Shown here piece after piece: positions 1-8,446 of a DNA stretch of 64,000 bases. Origin of the DNA: Chloroflexota bacterium (lineage in GTDB: Bacteria > Chloroflexota > Anaerolineae > J102); the NCBI GenBank assembly GCA_029782215.1, contig JAKOVD010000024.1, positions 117,550-181,549 on the forward strand, given 5' to 3'. Positions within the stretch are counted from its first letter, which is position 1. Every line of letters starts with the position of its first letter. The position numbers and the translations under genes were made by a program. The notes below the pieces were generated by a model, which saw nothing but the letters and a program-made list of their open reading frames with translations, made no database searches and was not told the DNA's origin.

Positions 1-90
1 TCAAGGGGTGAAAGGGCTTTGTGATCAAACTGTCATGCCTGCCTGTTGCGCAAAGCAAAGACATGACAAAAGATTCATGGGGGTGAGACA

Positions 91-322
91 CCTCACCCCG
101 TCATTGCGAAGGGCGTCAGCCCTGAAGCAATCTCCTCCTGATTTGGAGATTGCTTCGGCCCTCACCCCGTCATTGCGAAGGGCGTCAGCCCTGAAGCAAT
201 CTCCTCCTGACTTGGGGATTGCTTCGGCCCTCACCCTGTCATTGCGAAAGGCGTCAGCCCTGAAGCAATCTCCTCCTGACTTGGAGATTGCTTCGGCCCT
301 ATCGGGCCTCGCAATGACAGGG
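91..322. repeat. 69-bp tandem repeat array with internal and outer inverted repeats
   Basis: Three near-identical head-to-tail copies with a 69-bp period begin at about 91, 160 and 229. Each copy starts with a CCCYGTCATTGCGAA block, followed by GGCGTCAGCCC and then an inverted repeat GAAGCAATCTCC ... GGAGATTGCTTC around a short CTGA-like loop. The array is closed at 303-322 by CTCGCAATGACAGGG, the reverse complement of the opening block, so the whole array can fold as one large hairpin. The copies are adjacent without unique spacers, so it is not a CRISPR. Similar CATTGCGA...GAAGCAATCTCC elements are common dispersed repeats in many bacteria (from memory). Positions 1-90 and 323-351 show nothing else. 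Confidence 0.9.
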
Positions 323-351
323 CGGGGTGAGGCAGAAAGAGGTTGGCAGCG

Positions 352-3300
352 CTAACTGCGGATCAACGGCAGCCAGAGCGGGATCGGCACGGGAGTCGAC
401 GTGGCGGTGGCAGTCGGCGTCGCCGTCGGCGTCTCAGTAGGGGTGGCTGTGGCCGTGGGCGTCTCGGTGGGCGTCGACGTGGGTGTCGCCGTCGGCGTGG
501 GCGTGGAAGTCGCCGTCGGCGTCAGCGTGGCGGTGGGCGTCGCGGTGGGGGTGGCCCACGGGGTGGCCGTCGCCACCGTGCCGCCGGGCAGCGTGTACTC
601 AAAAGCCATTTCCGGCTGCACCCCTGGAGGCGACACGGCGTTCCGGCTGGCAAGCTGGAACATCTTGTTCATGCCCGCATCGCCCTCGAGGAGCCAGCCA
701 TTGTTGGGCGCCTCCCCTGACATCATCTTCTGCACGTCCGCGGTCACGTCGAAGGAGCCGTAGACGTTGTCGGTCAGGATGACGCCCTGGGTGCTGGGGG
801 TGGCGACGCGATCGGTGGGGCCGGCGGCGCCTGCCACGCCCCAGGGACTGCCGTTGGCGGCCTGGTTCCACGTGGCCTGCATCTCGGCCCAACTTCGCAG
901 AAGGCGGTAGACCGTGACATCCAGGGGCCCCGTGGCGTCGACGACGGGCAGCCGGTAGAGCCGCAGGAAAGCCCGCTTGATTTGGGCGCCCGCCGGCAGG
1001 CTGTCGAGGTTGAAGCGGATCATGCCGGTTTGAGCGTTGCCGGGACGCATGCCGATGTAGCCCATGTTGCCATAGTTGGTGGTCGGCTTCCACTGATCCA
1101 GCGTGGTGTCCTGGACGTCCTCATTGTTGGGCGCTGCCTTCAGCTTGGTCTCGAAGGTCAACAGCGTGAGCGAGCCATAGTCCGCCTCGATGCCACCGAT
1201 GGACGCTCCCTGCCAGTTCAGGCGGCGCTCGACGGCGCCGTCGCCGTTGACGTCGTCAAGCAGGCCATAGTTGAAGCGGATGGTGCGGTAGGCGTCATAG
1301 GGAGGATCGGTGAACCATGCCGCCGGGACCGCCACCTCCATCTCATAGCCGCCCGGCACGCTGCGCCCGGCGGCGACCACACCCTGCGGTTGCTGGCCGT
1401 TGTCGGTCACGTAGCCATCGGGATGGATGATCAACTCGTGGTCGTCGCTGCCGGGCTTGCCGTCACCGCTGGGGTCGAAATTGACCTGGATGGCGTCAGC
1501 CTGGGCTGGGGTGCTGTCGGAAACGTGGAAGCCGAGGAAGAGGTAGTCGCTCCACCAGCGCAGGCGCAGGGTGGTGCTCAGATCGGCATCGCTGGCAGGC
1601 GGAACGCCCTGAATGCTGTCCGCAGAAGCGTTGTTGAGAACGGTCGTGGCATCGGCGCTCCAATCGCTCAGATCGCCATCCACGGTGAACGCTCCCGCCG
1701 AAGGTGCATCCAGGTCAGGTCGCTGGCTGTCGAAACGGAAGAGGGTGAGCTCGCCGTAGGTCGTGGGGTCGCCGTCCAGGCTGCTGCCCGCCCAGGTCAG
1801 GACCGTGGGGGCCTGGTCCTGCGGGTCGGCATCGGTGAGAGCCACATTGACGCCCATCTTGCGGAGGTGAGCGAAGCTGCCGCCCAACGCCTCTGCCGGC
1901 AGGCTGGCCTCGAGGTCATAGCCGCCGCTGACCTGGCGCACGGCATAGTCCCAGCCTTCCGGCGGCGGCGCGCCGTCTACGTTCAAAGAACCCTCCGCCC
2001 CGAAGAGGAGCGTGTGGTCATCAGCGCCCTTGAGTCCGTCCTGCAGGCCATCAAAGGTGATGCCAAACATGTCACCCGCCATGACACTATCATCCGTCAC
2101 GTGCGCTCCGATGTAGAAGCGGCGATCATCCCAGCGCAGGCGGACATCGGCGCTGATGTCGCTGGGGACAGGCTTGTCGCCGGTCATGGTGTCGACGTCA
2201 TCGCCGTTGATGGTGCGCTGGTAGGCGGCAGACCAATCGCTCAGGTCGCCGTCGATGGCCACCACACCCTGGGCGCCGGCATCGAGCCGCCGGTTGGCCT
2301 GGGCAAAGCGCAGGATCATGCCCTCCAGCCCAGCCGCGAACACCAGGTTGCGGTCGACCACGTCCAGCGCCATGAGGTCGCTGCTGTCAGGTGCGGCCTG
2401 GCGGTTCCAGGTCTGGCCACTGTCCTCGGTGAAGTAGACCGCCCCGGCATTGCCAACGGCCCAGCCGGTCGTCTCATCCACCATCTCGATCTTGTTGATC
2501 ACGGGCGACCCGTCCGGCAAGACGGTAGCCTGCCAGTTGGTCTTGTCCGTCACGGCCTGGGGGTTATGGAGCACCGCCGCCGCCTCGCACTCGTTCGCAT
2601 GCTCCCAGCTTCCCGGAGCACGTTTGCACCCTGCCAACCAGACATTGTCTAGCTGGCCGTTGCCATCGCTGTCGTAGGCATCGACCGCATCGAAGAACCA
2701 GGAACCATAGGCCGCCGGCAGCAGGTAGACCGTCCAGGTGTTGCCGCCGTTGAGTGTGTAGCGGAACGCTGGCTTCAGGACCGCCACCGCACCCTGATCA
2801 TCCGAGATCATGTCAAGGTCGATGCCGGTGCTGTTGCCGCCGTTGTTGCTGGCTTCTGGCCAGGTAGTCCCATTCAACGTGTGGAAATAGCGCCAACGTC
2901 CCACGGTGACACCGCGTTTGGCGGAGGTGCGGTTGATGTCGTAGAGAGAGTTGGAGTAGCCGGGAACGGGCCACTCGCGGCTCCAGGTTGCGCCCCCATC
3001 CGTCGTGTGGACGATCAGACCCGCTCGGCCGCTGGCTGTGCAATCATTCGTGTTCCCTGGCACACAAGAAATGCCGTGCAGAATCGCCCCGTAGCCGCCG
3101 TTCGGGAGGTTGGCGATCTCAGGGTTGTCGCGCATCTCCTTGGCGATCTCGCGCCAGGTCTGTCCCCCATCGGTGCTCTTCATGAAGTTGGCGTCCTGGC
3201 CGCCGGCATAGATGACCTGGTCGCTGGCCGCCGCCAGGCTGAAATAGCGCGGGAAGAAGCCGCCCATCAGGTGCTTCCAGGTGACGCCGTTGGCCGCGCC

Positions 3301-4374
3301 CCAGAGAAACCAGCTCGGACGGGGCGCAAGGCCGTCGCCCCAGTTGTCCAGGGCCGCCGCCGGGGTGCTGCCCCCCACCCAGGCATGGGTGGCGTCGCCT
3401 GCCCCCAGGGCCGTAATGGGATGCTCAGCCCGGTCATCGTCACTCACTGCATTGACAGGAATCCAGTTGTTGCCGCCGTCGGTCGTGCGGTAGATACGCC
3501 CCTGCTCGACGCCGTTGACAAGCTGCATCCCTGCTACCCAACCCACCAGGCCCTGGCCGGGAGCGAACTGAATCTCGTAAAGCTGGATAGCGGGAAAGGC
3601 TTTGTTGGTCCAGGTGGCGCCCATGTTGTTGCTGTAGCGAATGACGCCGCCCTCGCCGACAAACCAGGCTTCACTGCCCTGGACGTGGATATCGTAGAGG
3701 TTGAGACCGGCAGGCGTCAGGCCGGTGCGCAACGACCAGGTGGTCCCACCATCGGTCGTCGTCAACACGACCGCCTTATCGCCCACGACAACGCCGTGCA
3801 GCCCGTCGTCGAACATGCGGACGGCGTTCAGCGCCGTCGTCACACCGCTGCTCTGCGGCGTCCAGGTGGCGCCGCCGTCCGTTGTCTGCAGGATGACGCC
3901 AGCGTCGCCCACCGCCCAGCCGCTGCTGTTGTTGGTGAAATAGACCCCGTTGAGGTTGGAGGCCACAGGCGCTGCCAACGGCGCCCAGGTGGCGCCGCTG
4001 TCCTGGGTGCCGAGCACAATACCGCCCTGCCCCACGGCCCAGGCTTTCCCTCCGGAGACGGCGAGATCATGAAGGTCCTTGTCGGGCGCCGGCGACTGGT
4101 AGTGCCAGGTAGTGCCGCCGTCGGTGCTGTTGAGGATCATGCCGCCGGCGCCAACGCCGAGCACGGTCAAGGCATCAAGCCCCACGAGGGCTTCCACTCC
4201 ACCCTCGCTGCGCCACACGCGCTGCCAGGAACCGGCCTTGGCCGGGGTAGAGGGCGCCGATGTCTGCGACAGGAGGGCGGAAGGACGAGACGCTGAGTAG
4301 GTGACCACTGGCGCGGCGGCCACGGCCACCAGCGCCAACACGAATAGGATCGATAGGGGTCGCACGAACTTCAC
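352..4374 (-). CDS. Large secreted YCF48/BNR-repeat protein with CBM9-like and DNRLRE-like domains
   Basis: This 1340-residue protein is predicted to be exported. It starts at GTG with a weak GAGG about 10 nt upstream, and residues 1-30 form a signal peptide with a hydrophobic core. Residues about 45-690 carry roughly nine TDGGxTW-type motifs, the signature of YCF48/BNR beta-propeller blades. Two DGDLSDW blocks (near residues 708 and 898) each open a CBM9-like beta-sandwich of the kind found in carbohydrate-binding proteins. A DNRLRE-like domain follows from about 1080. The tail (about 1265-1331) is Thr/Pro repeats, ending in a hydrophobic stretch plus Arg-Ser. The substrate is unknown; surface display or polymer binding is inference. 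A minus-strand promoter lies at 4459-4487. Confidence 0.9.
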   Translation of the reverse strand: MKFVRPLSILFVLALVAVAAAPVVTYSASRPSALLSQTSAPSTPAKAGSWQRVWRSEGGVEALVGLDALTVLGVGAGGMILNSTDGGTTWHYQSPAPDKDLHDLAVSGGKAWAVGQGGIVLGTQDSGATWAPLAAPVASNLNGVYFTNNSSGWAVGDAGVILQTTDGGATWTPQSSGVTTALNAVRMFDDGLHGVVVGDKAVVLTTTDGGTTWSLRTGLTPAGLNLYDIHVQGSEAWFVGEGGVIRYSNNMGATWTNKAFPAIQLYEIQFAPGQGLVGWVAGMQLVNGVEQGRIYRTTDGGNNWIPVNAVSDDDRAEHPITALGAGDATHAWVGGSTPAAALDNWGDGLAPRPSWFLWGAANGVTWKHLMGGFFPRYFSLAAASDQVIYAGGQDANFMKSTDGGQTWREIAKEMRDNPEIANLPNGGYGAILHGISCVPGNTNDCTASGRAGLIVHTTDGGATWSREWPVPGYSNSLYDINRTSAKRGVTVGRWRYFHTLNGTTWPEASNNGGNSTGIDLDMISDDQGAVAVLKPAFRYTLNGGNTWTVYLLPAAYGSWFFDAVDAYDSDGNGQLDNVWLAGCKRAPGSWEHANECEAAAVLHNPQAVTDKTNWQATVLPDGSPVINKIEMVDETTGWAVGNAGAVYFTEDSGQTWNRQAAPDSSDLMALDVVDRNLVFAAGLEGMILRFAQANRRLDAGAQGVVAIDGDLSDWSAAYQRTINGDDVDTMTGDKPVPSDISADVRLRWDDRRFYIGAHVTDDSVMAGDMFGITFDGLQDGLKGADDHTLLFGAEGSLNVDGAPPPEGWDYAVRQVSGGYDLEASLPAEALGGSFAHLRKMGVNVALTDADPQDQAPTVLTWAGSSLDGDPTTYGELTLFRFDSQRPDLDAPSAGAFTVDGDLSDWSADATTVLNNASADSIQGVPPASDADLSTTLRLRWWSDYLFLGFHVSDSTPAQADAIQVNFDPSGDGKPGSDDHELIIHPDGYVTDNGQQPQGVVAAGRSVPGGYEMEVAVPAAWFTDPPYDAYRTIRFNYGLLDDVNGDGAVERRLNWQGASIGGIEADYGSLTLLTFETKLKAAPNNEDVQDTTLDQWKPTTNYGNMGYIGMRPGNAQTGMIRFNLDSLPAGAQIKRAFLRLYRLPVVDATGPLDVTVYRLLRSWAEMQATWNQAANGSPWGVAGAAGPTDRVATPSTQGVILTDNVYGSFDVTADVQKMMSGEAPNNGWLLEGDAGMNKMFQLASRNAVSPPGVQPEMAFEYTLPGGTVATATPWATPTATPTATLTPTATSTPTPTATPTSTPTETPTATATPTETPTATPTATATSTPVPIPLWLPLIRS

Positions 4375-4458
4375 GATAGGGGTGCCTCACAGAATAGTGG
4401 GTTGGTGAGCGGTGGTCGATGGTGCGCGGTAGCGCTCACGTGATGTGGCAAGCGTCAG

Positions 4459-4487
4459 AAGGTATCATTCGCTTACCAAGACGTCAA
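4459..4487 (-). promoter_or_regulatory. Candidate promoter for the YCF48-type protein gene
   Basis: On the minus strand, TTGACG (4482-4487) and TACCTT (4459-4464) are separated by 17 bp, with a TG one base upstream of the -10 box. The start would lie about 78 nt before the GTG at 4374. The rest of the 4375-4595 gap shows nothing else clear. Confidence 0.5.
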
Positions 4488-4595
4488 GCAGGCGCTGCCC
4501 TGAGTGGGACGCCGGATGAGAAGATTGTCATCGCTTCCCCTTTTTGAACCCCGTTTGTGACAGAAAATTCATGAAAACCGCGAGCGGGAGGGTCT

Positions 4596-5789
4596 TCAGT
4601 CAGGCGTGATGTCCCCACCGCTCCTTGCGGCCAGGTTCGTTTGGCGGCGCTGGAAGACAAAGGCCAGGTAGGCTAACAGAATGAAAGCCTCCAGAAGCGA
4701 AGGGACGACAAACCAACCGGGCTTGACGAGAAGCATGACCAACAGGAGCAGCGGCAAGGGCAGGAAAAGGTCGGGACTGGTGCCGGTCACCTCGGCGATG
4801 GCCAGGATGCCTTCCAGGGCCAGAATGATCACTGCCGGAAACGCATTCACGACCAGCCGGTTTGTGTTGACGGCAAGAAGCAGTGGCGCCAGGCAGAGCA
4901 CCAGGAAAGGGGCGAACTTGACGAAGAGGAACCTGTTTTTCTTCGCGAAGAGGGGCAGGAAGACCAGCGAGACGCCAAAGGTGACGCAAATGTCGTCGAT
5001 GAACATCCCATAGGAGACGCCCTGAAGACGAGGCAGGCCGATGTTGCGGAACAGAGTCACCAGGTTATAGGGGTCCTCACGCAGAGTCTCGGGAAGCGTT
5101 GCCATATAGGCCGGGTTTCCGTTCCATGGCGGAATGGCAATCCTGATCAGAACGAGCACCAGCACGGGAAGGCTGACCAGCGCCAGCGTGCGGCCCAGCA
5201 CCCGTTTGTCAAAGACCCGCCTGGCATGGAAGGTGTAGTAGAGCGGCGCCACAAAGATCACGCTCTCTCGTGCGGTCACGCCGACCACCAGCGCCGCCAG
5301 GAAGACAAGATCCCGCCCGGCGAAGATGCCCCACAGGGCAATGACCGTGAACAGAAAACCGGCGGCGTCCGTCTGCCAGAAGTCGAAGGTATTCAGCCGG
5401 GTCGCCCAACCCAGTGCCAGGAAGAAGAGAATGCCCATCAGGGCCACGCGATGGGAAAAGCCCCATTGTCTCAGCACAAAGTAGAAGACGATCGCCGTCA
5501 GGAACAAAGCGCAAAAGGCCAGGATCGTGAAATTGCGCTGCAGGCCGAACGGCAGGAGCCAGGCCAGGAGAGGGACAAGTATCCGCCAGCAGAAGGGTGC
5601 GATGTGAAGGGCGAAGGGGTGCGTCGCCATCTCGATGTACTTATGATGGTCCCATGCCTTGGCGAAGTAGGGATGGAGAACCGTCAGGCGATCCGTGCGT
5701 GCGTAGTACCCGGCCAAGGCCAGGAAAGAAACCACCACAACCAGGACCCGCTCTCTGACTTCTGTCCTCACGGCTAAAGCATCCTTCAC
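4596..5789 (-). CDS. Multi-pass membrane protein, GT-C-like, unknown function
   Basis: This 397-residue protein is very hydrophobic, with about 9-10 predicted membrane segments separated by short basic or aromatic loops. The start is GTG at 5789 with only a weak GGAT upstream. An early soluble loop rich in His, Asp and aromatic residues (around residues 40-60), followed by alternating hydrophobic helices, resembles GT-C-fold glycosyltransferases that use lipid-linked sugars, but I see no decisive motif. It lies 50 nt downstream of the priming glycosyl-phosphate transferase on the same strand, so a role in surface glycan assembly is plausible by context only. Confidence 0.75.
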   Translation of the reverse strand: MKDALAVRTEVRERVLVVVVSFLALAGYYARTDRLTVLHPYFAKAWDHHKYIEMATHPFALHIAPFCWRILVPLLAWLLPFGLQRNFTILAFCALFLTAIVFYFVLRQWGFSHRVALMGILFFLALGWATRLNTFDFWQTDAAGFLFTVIALWGIFAGRDLVFLAALVVGVTARESVIFVAPLYYTFHARRVFDKRVLGRTLALVSLPVLVLVLIRIAIPPWNGNPAYMATLPETLREDPYNLVTLFRNIGLPRLQGVSYGMFIDDICVTFGVSLVFLPLFAKKNRFLFVKFAPFLVLCLAPLLLAVNTNRLVVNAFPAVIILALEGILAIAEVTGTSPDLFLPLPLLLLVMLLVKPGWFVVPSLLEAFILLAYLAFVFQRRQTNLAARSGGDITPD

Positions 5790-5839
5790 TTGGATCCAAT
5801 AAACCCCAGATATGTCCGGCTGCCGCCAGAAATCCCCGA

Positions 5840-7255
5840 TTAGTAGGCGCCCTTGCCCTTCAAAACCACCCCGATGGTTCGCCAGAGAATCTGCAGATCG
5901 AGAAGTGGCGAGTAGTGGCTGATGTAGTAGAGGTCATCCTCGGTGTTGAGATGCATCGGCTTGTCACTGCGACCGCTGACCTGCCACCACCCGGTGATGC
6001 CCGGCGGCACGGCAAAACGCTTGCGCTGCCAGGATTCGTAGTGCGCCACGATCAGGGGCAGCTCCGGCCGGGGGCCGACCATGCTCATCTCACCCTTGAG
6101 AACGTTGAAGAGCTGCGCCAGCTCGTCGATGCTGGTGCGCCGGATCACGCGCCCCACGCGGGTGATCCGGGGATCGTCGCGGTGCTTGTGGACGATCTGG
6201 CCATCTTCGTTCTCGCGCATCACGAGCGCGAGGTACTTGTCGGCATCCTGCACCATCGACCGGAACTTGTACACGGTGAACAGGCGGCCGTTCTCGCCCA
6301 CGCGCTGCTGTTTGAGGATCACAGGCCCGGGCGAGTCAAGCTTGATGGCCACGGCGACGACCAACATGATGGGCCAGAGCACGAGCAATGACACCGTGGC
6401 CACGACCAGGTCGAAGACGCGCTTGACAATGCGGTTGATGCCGCTGATCGCCGGATCGCGCAGGCCAATGAGAGGGATGCCATCCCAGTCCTCCATGCTG
6501 GCGCGGAAAAGAGCCAGGTCAAGCACGTCGGGAACCACACGCACCTGCACCGGGTATTCCTGGAGCGCCCCAATCAGGCTGCGCAGGGTTTCGTGGGCGC
6601 GGAGGGGCAAGGCAAAGATGACCTCATCGGCCTGCTTCTGCACCACGCTGGCAGCCATCGAGAGGGGTCCCAGCACGGGAGCGCCAGCATAGCTTTGTCC
6701 GATCTTGTCAGGGTCATCGTCAAGATACCCCACCAGCTCAAGCCCGGTCCATGCCTCCTCCTGGATGCGCTGTCCCACCGCCTGCCCGACGTTGCCGGCG
6801 CCAATGACAAGAATCCGGCGGAGGCTCAGCTTGCGCGCCCCCGCCCAGCGCAAGGCCATCCGTAGAGACCAGCGGTAGCCGATCAGAAAGATGAAATCGG
6901 CGACGACAAAGTAGAAGAAGAGAAGACGCGACAGGTCGCGGTACGAAACATAGAGCACCCCGGCAAAGACGAAGACCGAAAGTGCGATCGCCAGGAGCAG
7001 AGATTGCAGCTCATCGACCGCTCGCAGCGTATGGCGGGCGTCGTAGACATTGAGCATGAAGAAGACGATCGTCCAGATCGCCGCCACGGTAATGTACAGC
7101 GCCGGGGTGAAATGCAGGGTCACCGGCGTGATCGTCTTTCCGTACGGAAGAAAAGAACGAGCCAGGTAGGCGAGGTAGAGCGCCACGCACGTCAGGAAGA
7201 TGTCACTGACGTATTCAAAGATAACGAAGTTTGCGTCTTCTTGATGGCGGAACAT
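5840..7255 (-). CDS. Polyprenyl glycosylphosphotransferase (priming sugar transferase)
   Basis: It transfers a sugar-1-phosphate to undecaprenyl phosphate, the first step of exopolysaccharide or O-antigen synthesis, at the inner membrane. The 471-residue protein has about four N-terminal membrane helices, then a Rossmann-like CoA-binding domain (VIGAGNVGQ near residue 155), then another helix and the C-terminal bacterial sugar transferase domain. That domain shows KRVFD, the SPGPVI-QxRVG segment, YKFRSM and the PGITGWWQVSGRS end. I chose the ATG at 7255: GAGGAG lies 7 nt upstream, and an upstream start at 7297 would sit before the predicted transcription start. The main glycan operon is at 15972-21317; the exact sugar is not predictable. 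Confidence 0.93.
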   Translation of the reverse strand: MFRHQEDANFVIFEYVSDIFLTCVALYLAYLARSFLPYGKTITPVTLHFTPALYITVAAIWTIVFFMLNVYDARHTLRAVDELQSLLLAIALSVFVFAGVLYVSYRDLSRLLFFYFVVADFIFLIGYRWSLRMALRWAGARKLSLRRILVIGAGNVGQAVGQRIQEEAWTGLELVGYLDDDPDKIGQSYAGAPVLGPLSMAASVVQKQADEVIFALPLRAHETLRSLIGALQEYPVQVRVVPDVLDLALFRASMEDWDGIPLIGLRDPAISGINRIVKRVFDLVVATVSLLVLWPIMLVVAVAIKLDSPGPVILKQQRVGENGRLFTVYKFRSMVQDADKYLALVMRENEDGQIVHKHRDDPRITRVGRVIRRTSIDELAQLFNVLKGEMSMVGPRPELPLIVAHYESWQRKRFAVPPGITGWWQVSGRSDKPMHLNTEDDLYYISHYSPLLDLQILWRTIGVVLKGKGAY

Positions 7256-7295
7256 CAAAGGCTCCTCGACGACCCGACGTGCGAGCCAGAATGTC

Positions 7296-7323
7296 ATTAT
7301 ATGCTCACAAGGAACACAAGCAA
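7296..7323 (-). promoter_or_regulatory. Candidate promoter for the priming transferase gene
   Basis: On the minus strand, TTGCTT (7318-7323) and a consensus TATAAT (7296-7301) are separated by 16 bp. Transcription would start near 7289, about 34 nt before the chosen ATG at 7255. This supports the shorter start for that gene. Confidence 0.6.
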
Positions 7324-7429
7324 GTCATGCCATGTTGTTGCACGCAGCGGGGACATGATAACCTGCGTGACCAACCTACGCGAGATGGAGGAAGGGATCG
7401 CTTTCCATGGGTTCCACATACTTAGACGT

Positions 7430-7930
7430 ATGAATGACGCAATCCAACTCAAGACCGCGCGCGAATCATTTGTCGAAATGACCGAGCTGGTGCTGCCCTC
7501 GCATACCAATGCGCTGGGGACGGCCTTTGGTGGGCAGGTTATGGCCTGGATCGACATCTGCGCAGGCATCGCCGCCGGCCGGCATGCCCGTCGCGTCGCG
7601 GTCACCGCCAGCATGGACGACCTTCATTTCCGGTCTCCCCTCCACTTGGGCGAGGTGGTCGTGCTGAAGGCGCAGGTCAACCGGGTCTTCCACACCAGTA
7701 TGGAAGTGGGCGTGCGCGTCGAGGCTGAAAACCTGCTGACCGGAGAACGGCGACACTGCTCCAGCGCCTACCTCACCTTTGTCGCCCTGGACGCAAGCGA
7801 GCATCGCGTTCCCCTACCCGAGCTGATTCCGGAGAGTGATGAAGAGAAGCGCCGCTACGAAGAGGCTGCCGAGCGCCGGCGCTTCCGGCTGGAACGGCGC
7901 AATATCCGTCGTGACGTCGTCGACCGCTGA
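7430..7930 (+). CDS. Acyl-CoA thioesterase, hotdog fold (YciA/BACH type)
   Basis: It hydrolyses acyl-CoA thioesters in the cytoplasm. The 166-residue product has the hotdog-fold hallmarks of the YciA/BACH family: an HTNALGTAFGG segment near residue 25 (catalytic Asn and the Gly-rich turn), then VMAWID and CAGIAAGRHA, and a second beta region with SPLHLGEVVVL. The C-terminus is a charged Glu/Arg helix. The reading frame is open further upstream (an in-frame ATG at 7385), but homology only begins at about 7430, so I chose the ATG there; no strong Shine-Dalgarno is seen for either. It is divergent from the priming transferase and convergent with sufE. Confidence 0.85.
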   Translation: MNDAIQLKTARESFVEMTELVLPSHTNALGTAFGGQVMAWIDICAGIAAGRHARRVAVTASMDDLHFRSPLHLGEVVVLKAQVNRVFHTSMEVGVRVEAENLLTGERRHCSSAYLTFVALDASEHRVPLPELIPESDEEKRRYEEAAERRRFRLERRNIRRDVVDR

Positions 7931-7978
7931 CCGGCGCACAGGTCTGCCGGCGCTGCGCCGTCCCGTGCCCTCAATCAC

Positions 7979-8446
7979 TCAGGGGGTCTTCGGCAGCAGC
8001 GCCGCCGTCTGGCGCTTCATATGTCCCAACAGGGAGTGGAGCCCGCGCAGGCGCAGATGGGACACGACCTCGTGGAGTCCCAGCAAACGATAGAGATCGT
8101 CCGGCGTCGCCAGGACCTCCTGCGGCGTCGCCCCTTCCAGCCCTTCGGCGAGGATGCCGGCATAGCCGCGCACGGTGGGCGACTCACGCGGGATGTCGAA
8201 GTAAAAGCGCACACTGCCGTCTTCGATCTGTGTGAAGAGGAAGACCGGCGTCTGGCACTCATGGACCTGCTCCATCTCCGATCTCTTGTCCGCCAGCCAG
8301 GCGGGCAGGTCGGGCAGATCCTCGGCAAAGTCCACCATGTACTCCATGCGTTCCGGAGGGGAAGCCTCCTGAAACTCGCGGATGAGATCCTGGAGTTGGG
8401 GCCGGCAGGCCGAGAACTGCGCAGACTGGGCAGGGTCATCAAACAT
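7979..8446 (-). CDS. sufE: SufE-family sulfur acceptor protein
   Basis: SufE accepts persulfide sulfur from the cysteine desulfurase SufS and stimulates Fe-S cluster assembly. The 155-residue protein matches the family length and has the active-site Cys in the VHECQTPVF segment (about residue 64), followed by the conserved region around [16 protein letters not shown] and the C-terminal [16 protein letters not shown] helix. AAGGAG sits 8 nt before the ATG, inside the end of the upstream NfeD-type gene, which overlaps it by 8 nt, so the two are translationally coupled. No sufS, sufB, sufC or sufD is in the window. Confidence 0.9.
   Translation of the reverse strand: MFDDPAQSAQFSACRPQLQDLIREFQEASPPERMEYMVDFAEDLPDLPAWLADKRSEMEQVHECQTPVFLFTQIEDGSVRFYFDIPRESPTVRGYAGILAEGLEGATPQEVLATPDDLYRLLGLHEVVSHLRLRGLHSLLGHMKRQTAALLPKTP

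Noticed and set aside
91..322. CRISPR array
   Set aside because: The 69-bp repeats are directly adjacent with no unique spacers, and no cas genes are present.
982..2652. Long plus-strand open frame (about 556 codons) opposite the YCF48-type gene
   Set aside because: It is antisense to a well-supported gene with clear domain repeats; its translation has no recognisable motifs, and the high GC content makes long antisense frames common.
4436..4443. Second parS-like site (TCACGTGA)
   Set aside because: Only the central 8 bases match; the flanks lack the TGTT...AACA arms of parS.
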